A DNA stretch of 64,000 nucleotides from JBNAGF01 sp049801055 (GCF_049801055.1 NZ_JBNAGF010000009.1:138215-202214); one strand, 5' to 3'. Positions 51,025 through 60,353 are shown, numbered from the stretch's first letter. Numbers and translations: made by a program. The notes: generated by a model from the letters alone, not told the origin.

Positions 51025-51993
51025 ATGAAAATCTATGTTGCAGGTCACCGAGGCATGGTTGGCGGCGCCATATTGCGTCGCCTCGAAGCACGCCGGGCCG
51101 CTGGCGAAGACATGACGATCGTGACCCGCACACATTCGGAACTGGATCTGTCCAACCAGCAGGCTGTTCGTGACTTTATGGGGGATGAGAAACCCGATCA
51201 GGTTATCCTCGCCGCAGCCAAGGTCGGCGGCATCGTCGCCAACAACAGTTATCCGGCCGACTTCATCTATGAAAACCTGATGATCGAATGTAACGTCATT
51301 CATCAGGCCTTCTCTGCCGGCGTCCGAAAGCTTCTGCAATTGGGGTCAAGCTGCATCTACCCAAAGCTGGCTGAACAGCCCATGCGCGAAGACGCCTTGC
51401 TGACCGGCGTGCTTGAGCCGACAAATGAACCGTATGCGATCGCAAAGATCGCAGGAATCAAATTGTGCGAGAGCTACAATAGGCAACATAACACGGATTA
51501 CAGGTCGGTCATGCCGACAAACCTCTACGGGCCCGGAGACAATTTCCACCCCGAGAACTCGCATGTTCTGCCTGCTCTGATCCGCCGTTTTCACGAGGCT
51601 GTCCAGAACGGGACCGACGAGGTGATGATCTGGGGGACAGGAACTCCGCGCCGGGAATTCCTGCATGTCGACGACATGGCAGAGGCATCGCTTTTTGTGC
51701 ATGACCTGCCCAAGGATGCCTATGACGCGAATACCGAGCCGATGCTCAGCCATATCAATGTCGGCAGCGGCACGGATATCAGCATTCTCGATCTGGCACA
51801 GATGGTTGGCGAAGTAACCGGCTTCACCGGCCAGATCACCACAGACCCGTCCAAGCCTGATGGCACCCCGCGCAAGCTGATGGATGTCTCGCGGCTGGAC
51901 AACATGGGCTGGTCGGCGCGAATTGCACTGGCCGATGGCGTGCGCGAAACCTACCAGTGGTTTCTCGACAACCAGGATACGTTCCGTCGCTGA
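51025..51993 (+). CDS. fcl: GDP-L-fucose synthase
   Basis: 322-residue epimerase/reductase completing GDP-L-fucose from the Gmd product. Visible motifs: GHRGMVGGAI for NADP binding, AAKVGGIVANN, the GSSCIYPK segment with catalytic Ser/Cys, and YAIAKIAG with the catalytic Tyr and Lys. The ATG is four bases after the gmd stop. Together with gmd and manC it indicates fucose (or a related 6-deoxyhexose) in the polymer. Confidence 0.93.
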   Translation: MKIYVAGHRGMVGGAILRRLEARRAAGEDMTIVTRTHSELDLSNQQAVRDFMGDEKPDQVILAAAKVGGIVANNSYPADFIYENLMIECNVIHQAFSAGVRKLLQLGSSCIYPKLAEQPMREDALLTGVLEPTNEPYAIAKIAGIKLCESYNRQHNTDYRSVMPTNLYGPGDNFHPENSHVLPALIRRFHEAVQNGTDEVMIWGTGTPRREFLHVDDMAEASLFVHDLPKDAYDANTEPMLSHINVGSGTDISILDLAQMVGEVTGFTGQITTDPSKPDGTPRKLMDVSRLDNMGWSARIALADGVRETYQWFLDNQDTFRR

Positions 51994-52017
51994 CCTATCG
52001 AATTCAAGGAGTACATT

Positions 52018-53466
52018 ATGACCGCGACCATTCATCCTTTGCTCCTTTGCGGCGGCTCCGGAACCCGGCTTTGGCCATTGTCCCGCAAAAGCTACCCAAA
52101 GCAGTTCGCCAACCTGACCGGCGAAGAAAGCCTGTTTCAGGCTTCCGCTCGACGCCTGTCCGGCGAAGGATTTGCTGCACCGCTCGTGATAACCGGATCG
52201 GATTTCCGGTTTATAGTTCTGGAACAGCTTGCCGGGGCCGAAATCGCACCCGCAGCAACCCTGATCGAACCCGAGGGCCGCAACACCGCTCCGGCCATTC
52301 TGGCCGCAGCGCTGGTGCTCGAGGCACAGGAACCCGGCGCGCTGATGCTCGTAGCGCCGTCCGATCATGTCATCCCCGATGCAGATCGATTCCGCGCAGC
52401 AGTGATAGCAGCCACTCCGGCGGCACAGGCCGGGCAGCTTGTGACTTTCGGCATCCGACCCGATCGCGCCGAAACCGGTTACGGCTGGCTTGAACTGACC
52501 CAAGCCCCGGATACCGAGTTTTCGCCTCTGCCCCAGCCGCTCAAGGCCTTTGTCGAAAAACCTGACACTGCGGCCGCGCAACAGATGCTGGACGCCGGCA
52601 GTTATCTCTGGAACGCGGGCATCTTCCTGTTCTCGACGGCTGCTCTGATCGACGCATTCCAAGCCCATGCGCCAGCCATGCTGGACGGCGCGCGCAAGGC
52701 CGTCGCAGCTGCCGAAAAGGATCTCGGCTTTACCCGGCTTGCGCCCGATCATTGGGCAACTCTCGATGACATCTCCATCGACTACGCCGTGATGGAAAAG
52801 GCCGACAACCTAACCGTCGTGCCTTATGGCGGTGTCTGGTCAGATCTCGGCGGCTGGGATGCGGTCTGGCGCGAAAGTGGCCCCGACGCGGACGGTGTTG
52901 TCACAACCGGCCCCGCCACCGCGGTTGACTGCGAGAACGCCCTGTTGCGGGCAGAATCCGAGGCTCAGCAGCTGGTTGGGATCGGATTGAAAGACGTGAT
53001 CGCGGTGGCCATGCCAGATGCGGTTCTGGTTGCCCACAAGGACCGAGCGCAAGAGGTCAAGAAAGCCGTGGCCGCGCTCAAGGCCAACGGCGCGGCGCAG
53101 GCCGAGACCCTGCCGCGCGACTATCGCCCCTGGGGATGGTTCGAAAGCCTCGTCGTCGGAGAACGGTTTCAGGTCAAACGCATCCACGTCCATCCCGGCG
53201 CCGCGCTCAGCCTTCAGAGCCATCACCACCGGTCAGAACACTGGATCGTCGTGGAAGGCACGGCCAAGGTCACCGTCGACGAAGACGTGAAACTGGTGAC
53301 GGAAAATCAGTCCGTCTACATTCCGCTCGGCGCCGTGCACCGCATGGAGAATCCCGGGAAAGTGCCGATGGTCCTTATCGAAGTGCAGACAGGCTCCTAT
53401 CTCGGCGAGGACGACATCATCCGATACGAAGATGTCTATGCCCGCGGACAGGGCGCCAAGGGCTGA
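52018..53466 (+). CDS. manC: Mannose-1-phosphate guanylyltransferase / mannose-6-phosphate isomerase
   Basis: 482-residue bifunctional enzyme. The N-terminal nucleotidyltransferase carries LLCGGSGTRLWPLSRKSYPKQF (GDP-mannose formation). The C-terminal cupin isomerase (about 365-475) has RPWGWFESL, HVHPGAALSLQSHHHR and EHW/HR metal-ligand residues. It provides GDP-mannose for the gmd-fcl pair directly upstream. An AAGGAG ribosome site precedes the ATG. A strong terminator follows. Confidence 0.93.
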   Translation: MTATIHPLLLCGGSGTRLWPLSRKSYPKQFANLTGEESLFQASARRLSGEGFAAPLVITGSDFRFIVLEQLAGAEIAPAATLIEPEGRNTAPAILAAALVLEAQEPGALMLVAPSDHVIPDADRFRAAVIAATPAAQAGQLVTFGIRPDRAETGYGWLELTQAPDTEFSPLPQPLKAFVEKPDTAAAQQMLDAGSYLWNAGIFLFSTAALIDAFQAHAPAMLDGARKAVAAAEKDLGFTRLAPDHWATLDDISIDYAVMEKADNLTVVPYGGVWSDLGGWDAVWRESGPDADGVVTTGPATAVDCENALLRAESEAQQLVGIGLKDVIAVAMPDAVLVAHKDRAQEVKKAVAALKANGAAQAETLPRDYRPWGWFESLVVGERFQVKRIHVHPGAALSLQSHHHRSEHWIVVEGTAKVTVDEDVKLVTENQSVYIPLGAVHRMENPGKVPMVLIEVQTGSYLGEDDIIRYEDVYARGQGAKG

Positions 53467-53482
53467 ACCTCAACAACCGCGA

Positions 53483-53526
53483 AAAAAGATTGGCCCCGCC
53501 CTTGCCAAGGCGGGGCCAATCTTTTT
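53483..53526. terminator. Strong bidirectional terminator between manC and coxM
   Basis: About 18-bp arms (53483-53500 and 53509-53526) with an 8-base loop. A-run on the left and T-run on the right, so it works in both directions. It ends the rightward polysaccharide genes and the leftward cox operon. Confidence 0.9.
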
Positions 53527-53541
53527 CTGCAACCTAAGAAA

Positions 53542-54330
53542 TCACCCTGCTGCGTCTACGGCCCTGCGCGTCAGCACGCCAACCAGATGCGCCCGATACT
53601 CCGAACTGCCATGCAGATCAGAAATCATGCCATCGGCGCCGGGCTTCATTCCTTCCAGAGCCGAAGCCGCAAAGTCTCCGCTCAGCGCGGCCTCTGCCTC
53701 GGCCCAACGGAACACCCCGCCTTCTGACGCGCCAGTGACCGCCACCCGGACCCCATCAGGATACTTCGCCACGAAAACACCCACGAGAGCAAAGCGCGAA
53801 GCGGGCTGGTCGAACTTCTGGTAGTTGGCCTTCTCCGGTACAGGGAACGAAACCGAGGTCACAATCTCTCCTTCGTCCAGAGCGGTTTCAAATAGCCCCG
53901 TAAAGTAGTCGTCCGCCGACAGGGAGCGGGCATTGGTTGTCACCGTGGCGCCGGATCCCAGAACCGCCGCCGGATAACAAGCTGCCGGGTCATTATTGGC
54001 AATCGAACCGCCAAGCGTTCCGCGGCTGCGTACCGCCGGATCGCCAATGTTACTGGCCAGATCCGCCAGCGCCGGATAGGATCCGGCCGCATCGGCAGCC
54101 ACCTGAGCATGGGTCGTCGCGGCGCCGACTGTCACCGCACCGTCGCCTGCGTTCACCCCAACCAGCTCCGCCATTCCCGACAAGCAGACAAGGCTTTCCG
54201 GCGACGCCAGCCGCTGTTTCATTGTCGGCAGCAGCGTCTGACCACCACCCAGCGCCTGCGCGCCTTCTTTCTTCATCGCCGCAACGGCCTCATCGACAGT
54301 CGCCGGCTTCACGAACTCGAAATTGTACAT
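53542..54330 (-). CDS. coxM: FAD-binding medium subunit of a CoxL-type molybdenum hydroxylase
   Basis: 262 residues. FAD motifs are seen: LGGGQTLLPTMKQRL (about 29-43) and the TLGGSIANNDPAACYPA segment (about 100-117). C-terminal CO_deh_flav-type domain. It transfers electrons from the 2Fe-2S small subunit onward. The start is the ATG at 54330 after AAGGAAG. Last gene of the leftward coxG-S-L-M operon. Confidence 0.9.
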   Translation of the reverse strand: MYNFEFVKPATVDEAVAAMKKEGAQALGGGQTLLPTMKQRLASPESLVCLSGMAELVGVNAGDGAVTVGAATTHAQVAADAAGSYPALADLASNIGDPAVRSRGTLGGSIANNDPAACYPAAVLGSGATVTTNARSLSADDYFTGLFETALDEGEIVTSVSFPVPEKANYQKFDQPASRFALVGVFVAKYPDGVRVAVTGASEGGVFRWAEAEAALSGDFAASALEGMKPGADGMISDLHGSSEYRAHLVGVLTRRAVDAAG

Positions 54331-54427
54331 TTCGTCTTCCTTTCCAAAGAGAGATGTTCCTCTCTTCATCTATTTGGAAATACTCCGGGGTGCGCGAGGG
54401 GCTGGCCCCTCGCCCTGCCCCTTCAAC

Positions 54428-56794
54428 TCACCCCTGCATTGCGGCCCAGACACGGCCCGGGCTGACCGGCATATCGAGATGCGTCACATTGTGGCCTCCC
54501 GACTGCAACGCATCTACGACGGCGTTGACAACCGTGGGCGGAGATCCGATCGCCCCGGCCTCGCCGCAACCCTTTACCCCCAATGGATTGTGGGTGCAGG
54601 GCGTGACGCAGGAATGGTCCACCTCGAAGAACGGCACATCAGCCGCGCGCGGCATCGCGTAATCCATGTAGGACGCGCTCAACAGCTGGCCGTTTTCGTC
54701 ATAGGTGCTGTTTTCCAGCAAAGCCTGCCCGATCCCCTGACCCAGTCCACCCTGGACCTGGCCGCTGACGATCATCGGGTTGATCACGTTTCCGAAATCA
54801 TCCACCGCCGCAAATCGCTCGACGGTGACCTTGCCGGTTTCGGGATCAACCTCGACCTCGCAGGCATAAGCTCCGGACGGATAAGTGAAGTTGGCCGGGT
54901 CGTAGAACGCGGTTTCCTCCAGCCCGGGCTCGATATCCTCCAGCGGGAATTCGTGCGGGATATAGGCCTTGAGCGCCACTTCGCCGAAGCTCACCGATTT
55001 GTCGGTGCCGGCGACCGAGAACTGGCCGTCCTTCAGTTCGATATCCGCCTCGGAGGCCTCCAACATATGCGCCGCGATCTTGCGCGCCTTGTTGATGATC
55101 TTTTCGGTGGCCCGGACAACGGCCGACCCCCCGACCGCAAGCGAGCGCGAGCCATAGGTGCCCATGCCAAACGGGATCTTTGACGTGTCCCCGTGAACGA
55201 TGTCCACCGACGACGCGTCGATGCCCAGCATCTCGGCAACCACCTGTGGGAATACGGTTTCGTGGCCCTGACCGTGGCTGTGGGCGCCCACCATGACCGA
55301 CAGATTGCCGGTGGCATTCACCCGCACCGTGGCAGCGTCATAGAGACCGACACGGCTGCCAAGGATCCCAACAAGGTTCGACGGTGCGATCCCGCAGGCC
55401 TCGATATAGGCGTTGACGCCAAACCCCCGCAGCTTGCCCTTGGCTTCCGAAGCCGCGCGGCGCGCCGCAAATCCGGGGCGATCGATGATCTCTTCCAAAC
55501 GGTCTACCAGCGCATCGTAGTTGCCGGTGTCATACTCGAGCCCGGCGGCACTCGCGAACGGGTACTGATCGGGTTTGACAAAGTTCTTGCGCCGGATCTC
55601 CAGCGGATCCATGCCCAGCTCCCGTGCGGCCATGTCGATCACCCGCTCGATGGAATAGGTCGCCTCGGGGCGCCCTGCCCCGCGATACGCGTCCACAGGA
55701 ACTGTGTTTGTAAACACCGCTTTGACGTTCACATAGACGTTGGGAACCGTGTAGTTCCCCGCCATGAGCGTGCCATGCAGGAAGGTCGGTGTGGCCGTCG
55801 AGAAGTTCGACAGGTAGGCACCCACATTGGCCATGGTCTCGGTGCGGAACGCAATGAACGTGCCGTCCTTTTCACAGGCCAGCTCAATCTTTGTGACATG
55901 GTCGCGCCCGTGGCAATCAGTCAGGAATGCCTCGGAGCGGGTCGAAGTCCAGCGAACAGGACGGCCAATCTTCTTTGCGGCTGCCAGAACCAGAGCCTCT
56001 TCGCCGTAATGATAGATCTTCGAACCGAAGCCACCGCCGACATCAGGTGCGATCACAGTCAGCTTGTTTTCAGGAATGCCCAGAACAAAAGCCGAGATCA
56101 GCAGCCGCGTCAGGTGCGGATTCTGCGACGTCGTGTATAGCGTGTAGCTGTCGCTTGATGCGTCATAAACCGCCGAAGACGAACGAGGCTCCATCGGGTT
56201 GGCAACAAGCCGGTTGTTCACCAGTTCCAGCGTCGTGACATGCGGCGCCGCCTTGATCGCAGCGTCGGTCGCTTCGCGGTTGTCCTCGATCCAGCCCCAG
56301 TCGAAACACTGGTTCGTTTCGATCTCGTCATGCACAAGCTCGCTACCGGCCAGCGCGGCCGCCATATCGACCACGGCCGGCAACTCTTCGATGTCGGCGT
56401 CAAGCGCCTCGACAGCATCGCGGGCCTGTTCGGCGGTTTCCGCGATGACTGCGGCATAGGCATCACCAACATGGCGTACCTTGCCATGCGCCAGCACCGG
56501 GCGCTTAGGTTCCTTCATTGGCTCGCCGTCACGGCTGTTGATCAGCCACCCGGCCGGGTTGCCGCCTACCTCGACAAAATCCTCACCGGTAAACACAGCC
56601 AGAACGCCGGGCATCGCCTCGGCTGCGCTGGTGTCGATCGACTTGATCCGACCGTTGGCCACATCTGATCGGGCAAAGGCCGCAAAGGTCTGGCCCACCA
56701 TGTTGATGTCATCTGTATACTTGCCGTTCCCGGTCAGGAACCGAACGTCTTCGCGCCGCTTCGGGCTGGCGCCAATGCCTCCGTCTTTGGGCAT
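54428..56794 (-). CDS. coxL: Molybdopterin-binding large subunit, form II CoxL
   Basis: 788-residue catalytic subunit of the xanthine oxidase family. The active-site loop near residue 370 reads AYRGAGR, the form II signature; true CO dehydrogenases (form I) carry AYXCSFR. A conserved Glu in the C-terminal GQGEAGAIGSP-like stretch (GCGEAGAIGS) is the probable catalytic base. Form II proteins are common in roseobacters but not sufficient for CO oxidation, so the real substrate may be an aldehyde or N-heterocycle. The operon lacks coxD/E/F maturation genes in this window. Confidence 0.9.
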   Translation of the reverse strand: MPKDGGIGASPKRREDVRFLTGNGKYTDDINMVGQTFAAFARSDVANGRIKSIDTSAAEAMPGVLAVFTGEDFVEVGGNPAGWLINSRDGEPMKEPKRPVLAHGKVRHVGDAYAAVIAETAEQARDAVEALDADIEELPAVVDMAAALAGSELVHDEIETNQCFDWGWIEDNREATDAAIKAAPHVTTLELVNNRLVANPMEPRSSSAVYDASSDSYTLYTTSQNPHLTRLLISAFVLGIPENKLTVIAPDVGGGFGSKIYHYGEEALVLAAAKKIGRPVRWTSTRSEAFLTDCHGRDHVTKIELACEKDGTFIAFRTETMANVGAYLSNFSTATPTFLHGTLMAGNYTVPNVYVNVKAVFTNTVPVDAYRGAGRPEATYSIERVIDMAARELGMDPLEIRRKNFVKPDQYPFASAAGLEYDTGNYDALVDRLEEIIDRPGFAARRAASEAKGKLRGFGVNAYIEACGIAPSNLVGILGSRVGLYDAATVRVNATGNLSVMVGAHSHGQGHETVFPQVVAEMLGIDASSVDIVHGDTSKIPFGMGTYGSRSLAVGGSAVVRATEKIINKARKIAAHMLEASEADIELKDGQFSVAGTDKSVSFGEVALKAYIPHEFPLEDIEPGLEETAFYDPANFTYPSGAYACEVEVDPETGKVTVERFAAVDDFGNVINPMIVSGQVQGGLGQGIGQALLENSTYDENGQLLSASYMDYAMPRAADVPFFEVDHSCVTPCTHNPLGVKGCGEAGAIGSPPTVVNAVVDALQSGGHNVTHLDMPVSPGRVWAAMQG

Positions 56795-56894
56795 ATCTGA
56801 ATCCTCTTTGCTGTTGCTGGTCCGGGTCCCGTCCCGAGGCGATCACGCCTTCAGGGAATGCAGAGACCCGCGCAGGTCTGTCAGTTGGCTCCGG

Positions 56895-57380
56895 TCACTC
56901 GGCCGCTATCGCGCCGACATCCTGGCCACTGGCCGCAAGGATTGCCTTGACGATGTTGTGGTACCCGGTACAGCGGCAGATATTCCCTTCGAGATAGTTC
57001 CGGATCTCGGCCTCGGACGGCTTGGGGTTTTCCTTGAGCAAAGCCGCCGCCGACATCACCATGCCCGGCGTGCAAAACCCGCACTGAAGCCCGTGATGAT
57101 CCTGAAATGCCTGCTGGATCACATTCAGGGATCCATCCGCATTGGCCTGACCTTCGATGGTTTCAACCTCGGCCCCCTCGGCCTCCATTGCGAACATCGT
57201 GCAGCTCTTGACCGGCTTGCCGTCCACATGCACGACGCATGCACCGCATTGGCTGGTATCACAGCCGATATGGGTGCCGGTCAGACCAAGCTCGTCGCGC
57301 AGAAAGGTCGACAGCAAGGTGCGCCCCTCCGCCTCGCCCGAGCGGACGCTGCCGTTTACCCTCATACTTACCTGGGTCAT
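56895..57380 (-). CDS. coxS: 2Fe-2S small subunit of the molybdenum hydroxylase
   Basis: 161 residues. First cluster: CDTSQCGACVVHVDGKPVKSC region (about 45-65). Second cluster: CGFCTPG and CRCTGY (about 105-145). The start is the ATG at 57380 after GGAGGAG; a longer frame upstream overlaps coxG's spacer and is unlikely. It passes electrons from the molybdenum centre to the FAD subunit. Confidence 0.92.
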   Translation of the reverse strand: MTQVSMRVNGSVRSGEAEGRTLLSTFLRDELGLTGTHIGCDTSQCGACVVHVDGKPVKSCTMFAMEAEGAEVETIEGQANADGSLNVIQQAFQDHHGLQCGFCTPGMVMSAAALLKENPKPSEAEIRNYLEGNICRCTGYHNIVKAILAASGQDVGAIAAE

Positions 57381-57411
57381 TCGTTTACTCCTCCCTGAGT
57401 ACGATTGAGTG

Positions 57412-57942
57412 TCAACTGCCCAGCACGCGGCCGAGCCAGCCTTTCTTTTCACCTTCTTCTTCCGCAGCCGGTTCTTCCGCAGTGGCTTCCTTTTCCACCG
57501 GCCCTTCTACGGTTTGCTGGAAACGCTCAAAGAACTGGTCGGCCATCTTTTTGGCAAACCCGTCAATGATACGGCTTCCAAGTTGCGCCAGCTTGCCGCC
57601 GACCTTGGCCTCCACGTCATATTCCAGCAGCGTTCCACCATCTTCCGTGTCGCTCAGACGCACATCGGCTTCACCCTTTGCAAAACCAGCCGCGCCGCCC
57701 TTGCCCTCACCGGACAGTTTCAGACTTTCCCCCTCGACCATGTCCGAAAGCATCACGCCACCCTTAAAAGTGGCTTTGACTGGGCCGACCTTCTGAACGA
57801 CAACCGCCTCGAATCCATCTTCGGGCGACCCCGACATCTCCTGACATCCGGGAACACATTCCTTGAGCGTTTCCGCCGAGAGAAGATTGTTCCAGACCTC
57901 AGACCGGGGGGCCGAAATCTCGCGCGAGCCCGTCAGTTGCAT
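57412..57942 (-). CDS. coxG: CoxG-family SRPBCC protein
   Basis: 176 residues. START/SRPBCC-type fold with the family segments MQLTGSREISAPRSEVWNNL and ETLKECVPGCQEM; a charged C-terminal tail ends GWLGRVLGS. CoxG proteins accompany CoxMSL enzymes and have been proposed to help membrane attachment or bind lipid-like cofactor carriers. The start has a GGAGG sequence eight bases upstream. First of the four cox genes. Confidence 0.88.
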   Translation of the reverse strand: MQLTGSREISAPRSEVWNNLLSAETLKECVPGCQEMSGSPEDGFEAVVVQKVGPVKATFKGGVMLSDMVEGESLKLSGEGKGGAAGFAKGEADVRLSDTEDGGTLLEYDVEAKVGGKLAQLGSRIIDGFAKKMADQFFERFQQTVEGPVEKEATAEEPAAEEEGEKKGWLGRVLGS

Positions 57943-58295
57943 GGCTTTTCCTCCAATATGCGCTTCACTACAGGACCACCGCGCCGGTAGATCTGCAAGG
58001 ATTTAGGAACCGACCCTGCGTCAGCCCTGAAACGACGGTCGTCTGCAATCGCAATGTGCCTGCCCAGGACTGTGAGGCTGGGGCGGTCGTGCCGTGTTTC
58101 ACGGGTTGCACCAGTCGCAGCCTACGGCAAAAGCGAACCCGGGCGCCGGCTTCCGCGCATTCGTGAGTGTCATTGCATCCTCCCCATCGCGTTCCGGGAT
58201 GTACCTACCGCAGCCCCTTCCGCTCGGGGTATAGGACATTGGTTTGAACCCGATGGGAATTCCGACCTTTGTCTAATGGTCCCCAGTAGGGCGGG
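57943..58295. other. Region between the ABM gene and coxG
   Basis: 353 bases. It contains one plausible very small gene (58099-58173, minus strand). Otherwise no gene is seen. The cox promoter should lie within 57950-58090, but I see no good -35/-10 pair. A minor ACGAC-G-GTCGT repeat lies near 58031. Confidence 0.45.
58099..58173 (-). CDS. Possible 24-residue peptide with a CDWC motif
   Basis: ATG at 58173 is preceded by GGAGG with a five-base gap, a textbook ribosome site. The peptide reads MTLTNARKPAPGF followed by AFAVGCDWCNP and a stop. Most third codon positions are G or C, as in the neighbouring genes. It lies between the ABM gene and coxG, on the same strand. The Cys-X2-Cys end could bind metal or be modified. 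It could also be a leader peptide or chance; there is no homology support here. Confidence 0.35.
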   Translation of the reverse strand: MTLTNARKPAPGFAFAVGCDWCNP

Positions 58296-58592
58296 TCAGG
58301 CTTCGACAAGGTCGTAATGCCGGATGGTACGCGCTGCGACCAGTTCAGCCTCTGCGGGGTCGATATGCGCGCTGGTGTAGTCGTCACCAACGAATGCCTT
58401 GAGCGCATCGAGATCCTCCCAGACCATCACGAAACTGAACTCGTTCGGCGTTTCGGACCGCGCCGCACCGGGCAGAACCGACACGATCCCCTTTGTGCCT
58501 CTCATCAGCGGAATCGCAGTGTTGTGAAAAAAGTCGGCAAACTCAGATTCCTTGCCGGGGTGCACTGTCACCTGAAAGATGCGCATGATCAT
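58296..58592 (-). CDS. Antibiotic biosynthesis monooxygenase (ABM)-like dimeric alpha-beta barrel protein
   Basis: 98 residues. Typical ABM layout: IFQVTVHPGKESEFADFF opening strand-helix, central FSFVMVWEDLDALKAF and AHIDPAEAELV. Family members are small cofactor-free oxygenases or binding proteins for quinol or haem-like compounds. The start is the ATG at 58592 after GGGAGGG; an ATG six bases later is also in frame. It may belong with the downstream cox genes, but a 350-base gap separates them. Confidence 0.75.
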   Translation of the reverse strand: MIMRIFQVTVHPGKESEFADFFHNTAIPLMRGTKGIVSVLPGAARSETPNEFSFVMVWEDLDALKAFVGDDYTSAHIDPAEAELVAARTIRHYDLVEA

Positions 58593-58736
58593 GGTCGGCC
58601 CTCCCCTTCTGTTTGCATGACGCATGAACCTTTGGAGCAGATCCAAAGTGGCGACAACATACCATGAAACAGCAATCGACCTAAGCCCCGAGGCAGAAAC
58701 CACATCATGAGAACGAGGAAGGGTCAGAAAAGGAGG

Positions 58737-59750
58737 TCAGACGCCGTAGTAGCCCCGATACCAAGCGACGAATTTGGCCAGACCGTCCCTGAGATCGGTC
58801 TGTGGGCGATATCCGGTCAGACGATGCAAAAGGGACGCATCGGCCCATGTCGCGGGTACATCGCCTTTCTGCATCTCCATGTAGTTCCGCACCGCCTTCT
58901 TGCCGACCGCCTCTTCGATAGCGTCGACAAAATCCAAAAGTCGCACCTTCTCTGAGTTGCCGATATTTACCACGCGATAGGGTGCCACTGGCGACAGGCT
59001 GTCGCCTTCGGCGATCTCGTCCTTCGAGGCAGGACGCTCCGGCGCAACGTCGATCAGCAACCGGATGCCGCGCACCAGATCTTCGACATAGGTAAAGTCG
59101 CGGAACATGTCGCCGTGATTGTAGATGTCGATGGGGCGGTCGTTCAGGATCGCATCGGTGAACTTGAAATAGGCCAGATCCGGCCGCCCCCATGTGCCGT
59201 AGACCGTAAAGAAACGGAACATGGTCGTGGGCAGGTTCCACAGGTGCGCATAGGAATGCGCCATGCTCTCATTGGCCTTCTTGGTAGCCGCATAGATTGT
59301 CAACTGCCCATCGGCCTTGTCGGTCTCGCAGAACGGCATGTCCTCGTTGGCGCCGTATATTGACGAGGTCGACGCCATCAGCAGGTGATCGATCTCCAAC
59401 CGCCGCGCCGCTTCCATCACGTTGAACGTGCCGACAACGTTGCTCTCGATGTAAGAGCGCGGGTTCTCCAGGCTGTATCGCACCCCTGCCTGCCCAGCCA
59501 GATGAACGATCACGTCCGGCTGGAACTCATCCGCCACTTGGTCCAGCAGCGCCTGATCTTCCAGCATGCCCTCGGTGGCCGAGAACCCCGGCATCTGATG
59601 CAGGATGCCATGCCGGCGCTGTTTCAGGGTGACATCGTAATACTCGGTCATCCCGTCATATCCATGCACCTGGAACCCTTCGTCCAGCAGCAGCCGTGAC
59701 AGGTGAAAACCGATGAACCCGGCGGATCCGGTGATCAGAACTTTTTTCAA
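58737..59750 (-). CDS. UDP-glucuronate 4-epimerase-like nucleotide-sugar epimerase
   Basis: 337-residue extended SDR. It opens with the NAD-binding VLITGSAGFIGFHLSRLLL, has the catalytic STSSIYG Ser/Thr and YAATKKANE (Tyr and Lys), and the NLPTTMFRFFTVYGTWGRPD region typical of CapI/LspL-type UDP-GlcA epimerases. It would supply UDP-galacturonate for the polymer. The start is TTG; no ATG fits the frame and AAGG lies nine bases upstream. It faces left, after the cox/ABM block. Confidence 0.85.
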   Translation of the reverse strand: MKKVLITGSAGFIGFHLSRLLLDEGFQVHGYDGMTEYYDVTLKQRRHGILHQMPGFSATEGMLEDQALLDQVADEFQPDVIVHLAGQAGVRYSLENPRSYIESNVVGTFNVMEAARRLEIDHLLMASTSSIYGANEDMPFCETDKADGQLTIYAATKKANESMAHSYAHLWNLPTTMFRFFTVYGTWGRPDLAYFKFTDAILNDRPIDIYNHGDMFRDFTYVEDLVRGIRLLIDVAPERPASKDEIAEGDSLSPVAPYRVVNIGNSEKVRLLDFVDAIEEAVGKKAVRNYMEMQKGDVPATWADASLLHRLTGYRPQTDLRDGLAKFVAWYRGYYGV

Positions 59751-59880
59751 CGTTCACGACCTTTCGTGGAGATTCAGGCCCGCTCCCTCTGCCCCAGATC
59801 GAACGGGAACACAACCACCAGAAGATTGCCCGAGCCATACTGGACCCGCGCAGACAACCGGCGAACCGACGATCCCCGCC

Positions 59881-60318
59881 TCATCTTGCGTTCAGGAAGT
59901 CCTGCATTGCCCGCCGCAGTTCCTTAACGGCATCTTCTCGTCCAAGAAACTCGTCGGTAGTCATCAGCCTCCAATACTGGCCTTCTTCACCAAAGCGGAT
60001 GCTCTCGATCAGTTCGCTGGTGATTTCAGCGACAAAAAAGGCCACATCAGCCCGACCGGGCTGGTGTGACTTGTAGTCCGACGCATAGACCAGATCAGCT
60101 GGGTCTACTTTGATGCCAAATTCCTCGCCGGTTTCCCGGATCGCACATTCAAGCGCGGTTTCATCGACATTCCTTTCCCCGCCCGGGAAATCCCAAAGGC
60201 CGGGATCGTGAATATACGGGAAATCATCGCGAAGATAGGTTACCAACTGGCCATTACAGAGCAGCGCGATCTTCGCACCTACATGTGTCTTTGCCTGTGT
60301 AATTGCATGGATTGCCAT
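59881..60318 (-). CDS. Nudix hydrolase
   Basis: 145 residues. The full Nudix box is present: GGERNVDETALECAIRETGEE continuing FGI (about 50-73), giving the GX5EX7REUXEEXGU pattern. It would hydrolyse a nucleoside diphosphate derivative, perhaps a nucleotide sugar given the neighbours. The start is the ATG at 60318 after AGGA; a longer upstream frame overlaps the yjbF gene. The 130-base gap to the left (59751-59880) has no gene. Confidence 0.85.
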   Translation of the reverse strand: MAIHAITQAKTHVGAKIALLCNGQLVTYLRDDFPYIHDPGLWDFPGGERNVDETALECAIRETGEEFGIKVDPADLVYASDYKSHQPGRADVAFFVAEITSELIESIRFGEEGQYWRLMTTDEFLGREDAVKELRRAMQDFLNAR

Positions 60319-60353
60319 CTGTCCTGCGGCCTTCTTGATCTGTGCAGCTCTGT

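Noticed and set aside
51346..52752. 468-residue minus-strand open frame across fcl and manC
   Set aside because: Antisense shadow of two well-defined enzymes in GC-rich DNA; no ribosome site.
54428..57380. Aerobic carbon monoxide dehydrogenase (form I)
   Set aside because: Active-site loop is AYRGAGR rather than AYXCSFR, so form II is called and CO oxidation is not claimed.
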